64,000 nt of DNA from Clytia hemisphaerica. Taxonomy: Eukaryota > Cnidaria > Hydrozoa > Leptothecata > Clytiidae. Shown here one piece after another: positions 22,200 through 34,100 of this stretch (its first letter is position 1; each line of letters begins with the position of its first letter). The notes under the pieces were generated by a model that ran no database searches, was not told where the DNA came from, and saw only the letters and a list, made by a program, of their open reading frames with translations. The position numbers were made by a program, and so were the translations under genes. The stretch is from positions 1-64,000 of the forward strand of contig CACVBU010000749.1 of assembly GCA_902728285.1 (NCBI GenBank). Direction: 5' to 3'.

Positions 22200-23480
22200 C
22201 AGAAAATTTTTAAATGTACATAAAAGGAAAGAGCTTTATACTTAGTTTTAGATATTTATATACCATTGATTTTCTTGGTGATAAAAGAGATGTTAATAAA
22301 ATAAAAAATTAGCTCATCGATGGAAGATGTGTATAAGTTTCTGCTCATGCATTTTCGGCCCTCCTCTAACTGTCTAACGAAAAAATGGCTGATGCCAATG
22401 GTAATGGAAAGGTTAATAAGCCAGGCATTGGTACATGCTGATAGAAATGGGAAGAAGGAAGCATACAGATGATAGATGATGGTTTAATAAGAAGGTACTG
22501 TAAATGCTTTTTTTTAAAGGGATCCATTCTTATATATTCTTGAAGTCAACACTTTTCATTTTCCATGTATCGAAGGTGGTAGCCAGAACTTTAGTACAAA
22601 GAAAAAAGAACAAGAGTTGGAGACAGTTAATTTGTTCCTCTAAAAACTTGGAGATTTCGTGTGAAAGCCATGTGATTTTTATTTTTGAGGAAATTGTTAA
22701 AAAATTCCTAAAAACTTGTAGAAAATGGTCTGTTTAGTTTTAAGTTTAGTACCTCCCCCATAAAATTCTGAACTTTCTTGCAACTGACAAAGGCTAAATG
22801 ATATCTATAAAAGGTAAAATTTTGGGAATTCCCAGTACTTATCCCTGTAGGTTTGTTTTACAAAAATACCACATCGAATTTGTTGTGATCTTAAGGTGGC
22901 AGAAAAACTCTGAGATCTGGAGATTTGGTTCAAAACTGTGAGCCTCACAAGAAGTTTAGATTTAATTAGTTGAGAAAAATGAACAAGAGATTACTCGTAA
23001 AGATTTTGGGAGCTGATTTCTGTTTTTTTACGTCTTTATTAAATGTTTCACTTTTATCTCAATTCAAATTGTTTTGACTTGGGAATATGGAAATTTTTTA
23101 TTGCCCAAAACTGATAGTTTGATATCTCTGATAATACAGTAGAGTAATTCATTCTTGGTTTTCTTGTAACTACATTGCTTGACCAAATCCAAGTGTATTT
23201 CTTCTGAAATCAAGAAAAAGGGCCAGAGTTTGTTTGGCAATTGTTTCAATTTATCTGAAAATTATCAAGACAAGGTGAAGCGTGATGCTACAGATCAAAT
23301 CTGTGTTTAGACTGGACTCACCAACCTTTATGATAGACGTTAGGTGATCAGGATGGTCCATTGAATAACTAATTACTACAGCATAAATTACAGCTACTGT
23401 TGCCTTAAGATGAAATAATTTATCCTGTTTTGACTAAGGACAACTTGTGTATATATGATGAAGTAATTTCCCTTATTCAA
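22200..23480. other. No supported gene
   Basis: AT-rich sequence with short, unconserved open frames (22504-22737, 23064-23249). No exon, RNA gene or repeat structure was recognised. Confidence 0.4.
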
Positions 23481-23702
23481 TACCGTGAGATTGGGTAACT
23501 TGCATCAGTGGAGGCTAACATGCATAGCCCTCGAATGAATGACCTGGCTGGTCATTAAAATACAACTACGCAGCTCTGCTCGCAGCTCTACTCTACCATT
23601 TTTGTTTTGATTTAACTTTGTATTTTAATGACCAGCCAGGTCATTCATTTGAGGGCTGTGCAAGTTAGCCTCCACTGATGCAAGTTACCCAATCTCACGG
23701 TA
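23481..23702. mobile_element. Hairpin MITE, TACCGTGAGATTGGG family, copy A
   Basis: A nearly perfect ~95-bp inverted repeat with ends TACCGTGAGATTGGGTAACT and AGTTACCCAATCTCACGGTA. A second copy lies at 26934-27159. No duplication beyond TA is seen, so the terminal TA may itself be the target. The first bases resemble the 9-bp-duplication family (TACCGTGAGTATCA), but the interior and target preference differ. Confidence 0.85.
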
Positions 23703-23980
23703 GAACATACCGTTAGCCTAAAGGTCTATCATAAGAGTACAGCCTGTTTATTCTGTTATTGAAAATATATTTTGATCCAAAAGACGCATCAACGTGTACA
23801 TTTAAGTGTATTTTTCAAAGAAGCTTACAAATTTTGTGTTTTGACACTTAATTGTGTTGTTAATTCTAGTGATAAAAAGAAATAATTTTCAAAATATTCT
23901 TGATACGAGGTTTAATCTTTTTTCACTTTTCATCCTATATTATATTACAAAAGGATATGATGTTCGTAATTGGGCATATA

Positions 23981-25238
23981 CAGTATGTGGCCCCCAAAAC
24001 GGCGATCAAATTTGAAACTTCTCTCAAATCTAGAGGAAAAGAGATTTTACAAAAATTTTTGCTGCATGATAACCTTTAACATCTCTACTTTATTTCCTGG
24101 AAGTTCTTTTTCAAAATTTTCAATTTCAACAATATTTTTCAATCGCTTAAAGATAGGTAGCTTTTTTCTAATGGCCCCCAAAATGGAGGTTTGAAATTTT
24201 AGCCATTTCTCGAGATATCTTTAAGATATGAATACAAAATTTTGATTGAAATATGATTTAGAGGGTTTTGGGCATAAATTTATTTGATAAAATTTTTACA
24301 GTATACCCCTGGTTGTCAAAATGCAGGTTTGGGGCCCCCAAAACGGAGGTGTAGTTAAAATCGAATTATTAAGCCAAGTGGTAAAAGGGGGAAAAACTAT
24401 GAACATATTTGTGTTTTCCTTTAAATTTACGACCCGATGGATGTAAAATTTATGATTTTTATGAGATATTTCGAGATTTTCGATATTGCAAAGTCCAAAC
24501 TGAAAATTTAGAAATTTTCAAAATGACAATTTTGATTTAACAACGTGTTAATCAAGTTTTTGAAAAAAATCTCTTTTGAAAATAGTTCAATTCATGTATG
24601 AAATAAGCTGTGAAAATTTTAGAAAAAACGCTTAACTGAAACTGAAAATATTAAGCTTTAAAGATATTTTTCTCCTATATTTTGCAAAAAAATGACAGAA
24701 TTTGTCGTTTTTGCTGATTCAGCGAAAAATTTTATATATAATGTTAATTTTTTGTTATAAACTATTAACTCAAGGTGATAGGAATAGAATTTCAAGATTT
24801 TTTGCTTTTTCTCATATTTAGAATTTTCGGTTTTGTCGATGCTGATTCTAGGGCTCCAAAATACTGGTTTACCTTCAAGATGGTACATCTTTTACCCAGC
24901 CTCTAAAGTCACAGATGTATTTGCATTTTCTGAACGGCATTAGGTGTAGAAAGTTTCCTATACCCCGTTTTCTTAACTTATTTTCAATATCCAAGGAGCT
25001 ATAGTGAGTTTTATGCAATTGTTATCTAATTTTGGTGTTAAAATATTTCCTTTAGACGCAAAAATGTTATTTTGAATCTGTCTCAAACCAGCAAAAACAT
25101 GCTCATTTTTAAGTATAACCATCATTCTTTCAAAATAAACAAAAATCGTTTAATTCTGATAAATCTACAATTCAGAATCTTCATTTTAATGAAAACCTCC
25201 GTTTTGGGGGCCGTCTCCGTTTTGGGGGCCATATACTG
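23981..25238. mobile_element. Mariner-like non-autonomous element (TA|CAGT ends)
   Basis: TA then CAGTATGTGGCCCCCAAAAC opens the element; GTTTTGGGGGCCATATACTG then TA closes it. TA duplication and CAGT termini are standard for Tc1/mariner. The GGCCCCCAAAACGG motif recurs inside (about 24172, 24331, 25195), possibly as extra transposase-binding sites. The 1.26-kb interior is AT-rich and lacks transposase. Confidence 0.83.
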
Positions 25239-25239
25239 T

Positions 25240-26930
25240 AAATTCTTTCTGGTGCTATAAAGGGCCTTTTAGAAAAAAATCAGGCAGGTTATTTTGAATA
25301 TTTTAGTGTGAGTCAAATTATTTCTACAGTAGGAGAGAACTTAGCAAATTAAGCACATGCATATATGTCAACAAGCTCTTTTCTGATCTTTGAAATATCT
25401 TATTCCACTGTTTTCATTCAGAAAAATCTTTTTACTTCTCCAATTCTCAGAATTTGAGGAAATTATAACACACTGTAAACTAAAAGAGCCCATATATTAT
25501 GGGTGAATAAATCACTCTGATCAAGAACAAGTTTAATAGCAATATTTTTCGTAGGAACTAATTTCTGTGGAACTAATGCGTTCGGTGTCTACTCTTGTGT
25601 TTAATTGTAGGGGTTGGTGGAATAAGCAGGGGAATTGGTACTTTGGGAGAAAATCCATAAAATGGGGAGGTCAATATTAAGTGATTTTCCCAAAAACCCC
25701 TAGGAGAATGAAGGTTTTGGTTTGGGACTTTTTCAGGAAAATTTCATAAAATTGGGGTTCATTATAAAATGATTTTGGGGGGATTTTTTTCCCCGAAAAA
25801 TTGCAAAGTGACCCCCTTTAAGCGCAAAAGAGTACTGCAAAAATTAGTTCCACGGAATACAATCTTTATACTAAAAATCCTCAAAAGCCTCTAGGAATAT
25901 GAAAGGGTTTGAGCAAAAAGTGGGTGGCAACCGTGAAAATTATTTCCGCAAAATGTGCCAAGTAAAACCTCAAAGTATTTTTTTGTAACAATTTTCCGAA
26001 ATTGAGGTATCAGAATTTGAAATTTTTGAAAATGGGTTATTACAGGACAATAAGGATCCCACATGCCAAATATTACAAACCATCTGATTATCCCTTTAGT
26101 AGTACACTTATTATGGAAAAGACTCTTCCAAATAGGCTAGAACTTTGTCTGCAAGAAAGTAGTTATTTTTTCTGACAAAGGAGCTAGATTGCTGGTTTCA
26201 ATTTGCATGCAATGCTTTAAAAAAAACTGACTTAAAAAATAATATTTGCAAGCAGATTTTTTTTAAATGCACGTACACTTGTTATGCTTTTATCAAAGAA
26301 TTATTGCAATACAGACTGTGTCTTTATAAAGTTAATCATAAAGACTGGTGCGTCCAGCCAAACACAGATTCGATCTGTAGCTCTCACTGCACCATATTAA
26401 AATTATCCGCGCCACATTGTTAGCTTTTTGAATTATATAATATTTTAGTGAAACGGGGACTCAGTCAGAAGGCTGTTTATGCAAACATAATTTGCAGAGA
26501 CCCCCTTTATACCCATCCACCCCCCTTTCTGTGATGGAATTTTATCTCCCCCTCCCTTTCTTACAGAACATTCGTTTTGAAGGAAACTTGCTCTATGCAC
26601 CACCAAAATTATTTAAAGAGTACAAAGTATATGCAGCCATTACAATGATCAACCTACAATTTTGCCATCAATCACATTTAGTCTTTTAAAGGGACATAAA
26701 AGTAGTAAAATGTAAACATTGCGCGAACCACGTGTCATTAAAGAGAACAATTAAAACCACGTGTCCAAAACAAACTTGTAAAACAATTGAACAATCAAAA
26801 TTAGCCATATTTGGTTTGATTTTTTATTTTGACATGTGACATTTGTTTTGATTTTGTATCCGCTGCATACAGTTTGTTTACAAATTTTGCAAGTCCTGTA
26901 AGTCCCTTTAAACAAACTGACCATACTTGT
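25240..26930. other. No supported gene
   Basis: Only short unconserved open frames. The G-rich stretch 25600-25800 and the region near 26350-26400 (a diverged inverted match to 23290-23320) suggest old repeats. Nothing can be named. Confidence 0.4.
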
Positions 26931-26933
26931 ATA

Positions 26934-27159
26934 TACCGTGAGATTGGGTAACTTGCATCAGTGGAGGCTAACATGCATAGCCCTCTCAAATGAAAGACCT
27001 GACTGGTCATTAAAATACAGTATTAAATCAAAACAAAAATGGTAGAGTAGAGCTGTGAGCAGAGCTGCGTAGTTGTATTTTAATGACCAGCCAGGTCATT
27101 CATTTGAGAGGGCTATGCATGTTAGCCTCCACTGATGCAAGTTACCCAATCTCACGGTA
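26934..27159. mobile_element. Hairpin MITE, TACCGTGAGATTGGG family, copy B
   Basis: The same termini and arms as 23481-23702, 3.2 kb away. The central loop is in the opposite orientation relative to copy A. Confidence 0.85.
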
Positions 27160-27199
27160 ATCAGTTTGGCCAAAATTTTCAAACCCCCTTTATTATTTT

Positions 27200-27980
27200 T
27201 ATTTCCCTAAATTCTCACCCCACCCCAGTTTTTTTTGGCAAATTCTGGTACTTTGCCCCCTAGAAAGACCCCAGAAAAGTTGGCATCCTCTTTTAATAGG
27301 GGGTAAAAGGGGGGTGCAAACTACTGGAAAATTTGAAAATGCAAAGCCCAAGAATGTTCAATTGAGATTTATTGTCATCTCACACCATCAAACCTTTTTC
27401 TTGCTTTCCAAACATGTTGGATTATGTCCTTACAAAAGTACAGTACAACACCAACACAACAAGCAAAAATTCAGTTGCAATTTTAATGAAAATGCTGGGC
27501 AGGGGATACACAATAAAATTGTATAGTGGATACACAATAAAATTGTATAGTCCACAATAGCGTCAGTGGTAAAATGTAAAAGTGGTATATACTGTAGGCT
27601 AGTCTCCTTCCAACCTATCTGCCTACTTATACATCCATAAAATTACTTCTTACTTACTTATGAAGCTTTTCCACATCAAACATTATAAAGAAAAAGACCT
27701 ACCCAGTCTTTAGTAAAAAAATAACAAGATAACATTTTTGGCATTACATATTGACTGAAAGTTTGACTTCGAAAACTGTTTTGTTTTTTAGCAGGCAGAC
27801 AGTTTGCACTTCACATCGATTTACATATAGACGCCCACACGAAAAAAATGCTGACTCTGTCATAATTTCCCGTGTCGGCGAATAACAACAGATCAAAGGG
27901 AATACTAATACTAATGTTGTTTGCCAGGGCGATTTGCTACATCCTATATAAAAAGCAAATCGTCATGGGGACGAGGTTGC
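27200..27980. other. No supported gene
   Basis: A duplicated phrase GATACACAATAAAATTGTATAG occurs twice in tandem near 27505-27550. Otherwise nothing is recognised. Confidence 0.35.
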
Positions 27981-27984
27981 CAAA

Positions 27985-28235
27985 TACACTTTTCTCGAGA
28001 TGCACAAATTTATTTTTGTCCTCGTTTTCAAACAGATTTCATTGCTATGGAATTACACATTTAAACACATCAAAAACAAACATTAACTCTAAAACAAAAG
28101 TACTTGAAATTGAAAATGTCTCATGAGGTGTAAACAACACAATTATCATTGTGAATATGTAATTTTATAGCAATGAAATCTGTTTGAAAACGAAAAATTT
28201 ATACATCTCGAGAAGAGTGCATTTGCTACATCTAA
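27985..28235. repeat. Palindromic repeat (CTCGAGATG arms)
   Basis: Sequence around CACTTTTCTCGAGATG and CAAACAGATTTCATTGCTAT (27988-28050) recurs inverted at about 28165-28225. ATTTGCTACATC occurs at about 27929 and again at 28222, which may be a duplication, though the outer boundary is unclear. Confidence 0.6.
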
Positions 28236-28296
28236 GTCAAGTGATTTTTTTGCATATTCATGTTTAAATCCAGTATAAAGAAATCTCTAATCATTA

Positions 28297-28445
28297 GCGG
28301 CAGTCAGGAGGGGCGCAAAATTTGTGTAGGAGAGCGGATTTTTATGACACACTAATTATTTTTTACATTATGAATAGATAATTACAGTGTAATAAAGATT
28401 TGCTCTCCTGCACAAATTTTGTGCCCCTCCTGTCTACCCTACTGC
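28297..28445. mobile_element. Small MITE related to the one in the Not intron
   Basis: Arms with CAGGAGGGGCGCAAAATTTG and its near inverse, flanked by TA. The internal GAGAGCGGATTTTTATGACAC matches GAGAGCGGTTTTTACGACAC in 30193-30337, so the two are members of one diverged family. Confidence 0.7.
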
Positions 28446-29700
28446 TAATGAATATCTGTAGTTTATTTGGCAGCTTTCACACTTTGTGTAAAATAGATCT
28501 AAATTTTAACCAATCTAATAAGTTTGTCTGGAATTATTTGGCGCGTGCCGCTGACCGATTACTTTCCCACAAAATTGTTGGAAAATTGTTTTTGGAAGAA
28601 GGAAGTAGCTTATAAGCGGAGCTGTTTCAATAGATATTTTTTCGATATTTTTTACAAGGTGCAAATATCCCTTGATTAGCATACTGTGCAAGAAAACAGA
28701 ATGTCCTGCTCTGCCCTTTAAAAGGGAAATATTATTTCTCAAGTATCTTTAAACACCGTCTTTTTTATATTTAATTGAATTTTTATTCTAATGCTTTCAG
28801 TTAATTTTCATGAAAAATAATAACTTATTTTGACTTCATTTAAATCAGAGTTAAATATAAAAAAAGGTGCACGGATAATTTAACTGTATAATGTTATAAG
28901 CACAAAGTATGGTGATTTGAATAAAATGAAGAATACCCAATATAGCACTCTATTTATTACAAGAAAAATGACCATGATCTTGTTTCACAGACCTTCGAAA
29001 GTATAACCTTTCTAACAAAGACGGAATGTTGGCGTAGTCAAGCTTGAAAGTTCTAACTTTATTTTGTTGTCAATATCTTTGTGTGCTTAGAGAAAATTTT
29101 GTTTCAAGATTTATTAAAAATGGGATAATAATATCGTTTCATAGAAAAATCATGCCGGGATATTTTCATTATAAGCGTGAGAGAAATTTCCATTCGGTTT
29201 GTAAAAGAGCCAAAAAATCAATTTTGTTGAATATTAATATCTTATTTTATATCAAGCTTTATACTTTTAATAAGTAAACTTTGTTAAATTAATATTGAGC
29301 TCTGTAATAAAGGTTAAAATACTAGGGGGTTGGGGTATAATTAAAATGAAATAGATATAATTCTTAGAGATTTGTTAAAAAATAGATACTCGTGAAATAC
29401 AATGAAAATGTCCCAAAAATTAAATTAATATTGATGATTAAAATTTAAGAGAGGCTGAAGATTTTCACGATTTCTTTTTATTATGTAGCGCTAAATGAAT
29501 TAGGTGTTGAGCTAGAATATCTCTTTCTTATATTAACCTTTTATTTTTTGATAAGGGTTCTAGACCTAGGGGTTTATTTTAAAAGTCTACAAATGAAAAC
29601 CCCATGACTTGCTAGCTTATGGAAATTAATTATTTGCAAACAATTTAAAGGGAATTAAAAGTCGTGAAAATGTAATCAACAAGTAGAAATTGTACACAAT
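28446..29700. other. Upstream region of the Not homeobox gene
   Basis: No gene or transposon was recognised in these ~1.25 kb. Short runs such as TAATTA near 29627 are homeobox-type cores but are expected by chance here. Any Not enhancer could lie here; the sequence alone does not show one. Confidence 0.35.
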
Positions 29701-29709
29701 AGAGACGAG

Positions 29710-29719
29710 TATAAAAAGG
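29710..29719 (+). promoter_or_regulatory. TATA box of the Not homeobox gene
   Basis: TATAAAAAGG lies 95 bases before the start codon. With usual spacing, transcription would start near 29740 and give a ~65-base 5' leader. It is an unusually clean TATA box in a region with little other signal. Confidence 0.7.
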
Positions 29720-29804
29720 GCAACTTTGCACCAATTTTGGAGATTCTAATCTGAGATTAGCTCTAGACAGTTGAGGGTAAACAGTCAAAGAATCCTATCA
29801 TAAA

Positions 29805-30796
29805 ATGCTGGATTACATGATGGAAGTGAGTGAAGAATTCGGCACAAACGTTAAAAGACCAGCATTTTCCATCGACTCAATTTTATCCCAAAAAATGAGT
29901 GAAGATAGTACAACAGTTGCGAAACTTGACGACTCTTTACCGACTTTAACTCGTCGATATTCCTCGGCTGACGACTCTTATACCAAATGCAGTTGTGATA
30001 AATGTGACCATGGCAACAATCAATTTCGTGTCAACTTACATGGGAACAGTCTTGCAGATGATTTCGAAAATCGATCATTTACAACTTCACCAACTCGCTT
30101 CAATAGAGAAGATACAGACGAAGGTGTGTTTTTACTTTACATAAAATGTTTTCTTTGAAATCAAAATCTCTGATATTTAAAGACATTTCGTAGGCGTAGC
30201 GAGATACCCTGCAAAATATATGGATGAGAGCGGTTTTTACGACACTGTTATTATTGTCTTTGTTTTATCAAAAGATAATGAATATGTCATAAACGTCTGC
30301 ACTCCCTCATAAATTTTGCAGGTTATCTCGCTACGCCTATGCATTTAGTATCAGATATTCAAACATTGAAGTTTTTCCAACATTCTCCGTATACTTTACT
30401 GTATAATAAGCATTCCCTTGAAGTCTCCCTTTAGGAACACTGATCTCCATAGTCATTCATTCCATTTAAGTAGTAGGGCTTTATTTAACCAAATTATTCT
30501 ATCATTATTTTACAGACCTCAATTTGAAGTATTCCAGATACTTCAACGACATAGACGACACGAGCAATCGATACAGCAAACGTCGACGGACCATTTTCAC
30601 GTCAAGTCAACTTGAACGGTTAGAGTATGAATTCCAACAGCAACAATATATCGTTGGTCAAGAGAGACGTTTTCTTGCTCGACAACTTGGTTTGAATGAA
30701 ATCCAAGTCAAAGTTTGGTTTCAAAACCGTAGAATCAAGTGGAGGAAATTGACACATGGTTCTATTCCGTCGGTTATTCCAGAACTTTCTTTATGA
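29805..30796 (+). CDS. Not: Not-type homeobox transcription factor
   Basis: Two exons, 29805-30123 and 30516-30796, join in phase (GAAG|GTGTGT; TTACAG|ACCTC) to give 199 residues. Near residue 22 lies [10 protein letters not shown], an eh1 motif that in this class recruits Groucho/TLE co-repressors. A Cys-rich patch (CSCDKCDH) follows near residue 65. The homeodomain (about 132-191) begins [16 protein letters not shown] and ends with recognition helix [14 protein letters not shown]: Gln at position 50, Asn at 51, and the IKWRK ending typical of Not proteins (Xnot, CnNot). It is probably a nuclear DNA-binding repressor in axial patterning. A short tail of ~10 residues remains. Emx is the next-closest class, but its helix ends differently. 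The gene is convergent with AGMO. Confidence 0.82.
30193..30337. mobile_element. MITE in the Not intron
   Basis: Inverted ends GGCGTAGCGAGATA and TATCTCGCTACGCC flanked by TA; ~145 bp of the 392-bp intron. It leaves both splice sites untouched. Confidence 0.8.
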
Positions 30797-31171
30797 TTTT
30801 GTATATGATTATTTGATAATTTAGAAATATTTTCGTAAAATTTATGTAAATAATTGTATATAATGATGAATTTTTGAAATGATTTCTTACCTAAAAAAAT
30901 TTAATACAAAGACTTTTTTCATGAAGATCCAATCTTAAGTCAGGTCTTATTTCTTCTTTTTCTTACTCGCCACGTCGTCTATTTTAGTGAGTATTTGAAA
31001 TGACGTAATCAAAAGTGATAAACAATGGATTATTCGAACGCCATATAAAACGTACTTCATCCGGAACACTGAAATTAGAGAAAAGTTTGAAGAAGTTTTC
31101 AAAGGATTTTCTGCCATCTGAATGGGAATCTTGTTTCTTAATTTCTCTTGCTGTCCTTCATACATTTAGAT

Positions 31172-34100
31172 TCAGAAATGATTTTCAGAATTCGGATATT
31201 TAGAATCCCGATCTGTCATCACAGTTTGATATTCATAAACTGTGTACGCCAACTGGGTACCACACTGTCTACTATTTGAATATTCTAAAGGAAAAAGCTT
31301 ACCAGGATTATCGATACTTTTCCATGTCAAATATGCATCAATTGCAAAAACTGAAAGACATCGTATCACTTCCACATGACACCAAAACCACCTGTAAAAG
31401 AAAAGGTGGAAGAGAACTCCCTGGTAGGTAGAGTACAGTACTAGTTGGCGTGAGTTTATTAAGATCCTCTTTTGTTTATATTGATTGGCAGTGTATCTAG
31501 CTGTAAGCATGCAGTAACACCCTTGTTTGGGGGTCCTGTTTCACTAAACCAATGAGAAGAAACTATGGGTTATGCTTCTTTTTATACTTTTTGAAATTGT
31601 CTGGCACTGTTGGATTTTGAGAAGAAAGTATGGAATAACCTTTGGACACTCTTTTCATTTTGCCTTAAGTTTTAAAGATAATATGAAAAAAGAGGAAAGC
31701 TCAGAAAGCTCAACAATCTCAATATTAACTAGACATTCAGCTTCCTTACTGATGAAAATGTTAAAACGTTACTCTTTATATATTCCTTCTATTCAGCGTC
31801 ACCCTCTAAAGAGCGCTTATCTAATCTTAATCATTTAATCTTTTAAGATTCAAACAGCTCCACAGTCGATCAGGGCGTTTATTTGAAGAAATACAGTAAT
31901 TTTTACCTCCCTTCCAATATAAATCCACATGAAGTCAACGTCAAGAAAAGATAGCACATACAACCATATGCTGTTATCACTGATAACGACTGAAATGTAA
32001 GACAAATACACAACATGGTCAGAAAGAACATCCCTGTACCAGAGACCCGGTGGAATCCCTGCCCCACTGGAAATTTTTGCCAAAATATTTGTCACCGTTG
32101 GAAAAAATATCTTACAACATCAGCCCAATGAAAATGAACTTTGATTTCATTCTTATTCAAAATTCACTGGAAAAATTGCACTCCAAAAGCATACTCACTA
32201 GATTTTTTGAGTCTTTGAGCTGGGAATATCAAAACTACCCCCATAGGAATTTAAATAAAAAATTTCATCCCCCATGGTAAAACGCTCCACTGGAGCATTG
32301 AGGTTCATAGAGCTAAAGATGCCGGCATCCATGTTTTAAAAACTGATTTAAAAATGGGGTATGAACACTATCTAGAGTTAAGTAAGAAACTAAGTAAGAA
32401 AGATTTTACCATATAATTTCCGAAGAAAGTGACGAAAACGAAAGTGGAAATGAGGAAATGGAAAAGCACGTAATACGTCTCTAAGCGATCTTCCATTTTG
32501 AAATGTTCCAAGACACGTAGTTGAACTGGTGACTCCACCTGTAGCAAAAAGTATTAAAAAGGTTCAGGAAGTGTTACATCTAAGAGAGTGCTTGTATCTG
32601 GGGATTCCCGCTTCCCTTTTTCGATTATGTCTTTGTTCAATCACGTAATATTCAGTAGCAACCTTAGTAGGGGGGGGTTTCATGGTTGGCGGAGGAGCGG
32701 AATCGGCCCTTTTTTCGGACGGAGTGGCGGAATTTGGCGAAAATTTGGACGGAATTACGGAAATTGGGTTCTCTGACGAAGACGGAAAATTAGACAATTT
32801 TAGTGCGGAAAAACGGAATTTAGCAAAAAAATTTGCGGAATTTCGGAATTGGTAAAAGATATTGTATAAGTATATAATGTATAAGCATATCCATTTTTAT
32901 GATCCAAAAACAACTCGGGACAAGCTAGTTAAAAGAACTCGTCCAGCCAGATTTCACGATCACGAATTCGTTCCAAACTTTGCTGCTGATGGTCTTCGAG
33001 GAGCGCAAACAAAGTCATTCTACTATAGAACAATCCCTACATGGAATGCATTGCCACGATTTGTCGTCGAGTCGACCTCCATTCACTTGTTTAAACAAAA
33101 CCTTAATGAAGCGTGGAAAAGACACAAACTTAGATATTTAACAAATTAGAATTGTAATCAAACCGGTTCGTAGAGGCCCACCTCGGGCCTGTGAACTTGT
33201 ATACTGTATAATAATAATAATAATAATATTCAAAATTTGCGGAATTTTCGACAAAAATATTGAATTTCAAACGAATTTTCGGTGACGGAATTTTGGTTCA
33301 ATTTAGGACGGTTTGACGGAAATTGGAGAAAAAATTGACGGAATTGCGGAATCGGGTACCCCTGAAACCCCCCCTTACTAGTATATCATTTAAATTTCGC
33401 TATGGATTCAAACAAACGTTACGTAAACGTTGAAATGCTTTTTTTGTGTAGCGTACAATATGGAAAAGAGGCCTTTTAGAAAAACTATCTGAGTTTAAAA
33501 AAAAATTGTTATTGAGTACGAACCTCTGGTATTTCCATTTGTTCTGGAGTTAATCCAACTTTTTCACTTTCTGCCATCCAACAAGGTTTACGGAACAAGC
33601 AATTGAGCTGATAGTTGAATGAAATCGAAAAGACTAGTAGAATTATCTCAAAAAAGGCCCACACCTTAATATTAATATAATGTGACTGAAATTTTGTAGA
33701 TAGCTTCCTTATGGGTCTCAAAACTACCAGAAAAACAGTTATTCAAAAAGTTTTAGACACAGATTTCTAATCTTACTAAGTTCTCGATTGAAAAAAAATG
33801 GAAACCCTTCTCTATCTTACTAACCCAATGTTGAAATATCAAGAAATGTTAGGGTCCTGTCCAAAGCTTACCTTGTCAGACCATTTTTCCAATTTACAAA
33901 ATCGTCGATAGAGATAATAAAAATGGCCACCCTGTAAAAGGCAGGTGATGTTTTTAACTGAAAGTCATAAAAATACTTGCCAATAAGAGGGAGTACGAGG
34001 GGACGAGAGCACGAGGGGATGAATCTCAAGCAATGTCAATCAAGCTCAATAAAGTTTTTAGAGGAAATTTCGTGATTTTGTGATGCTTGGCTTGAAATTT

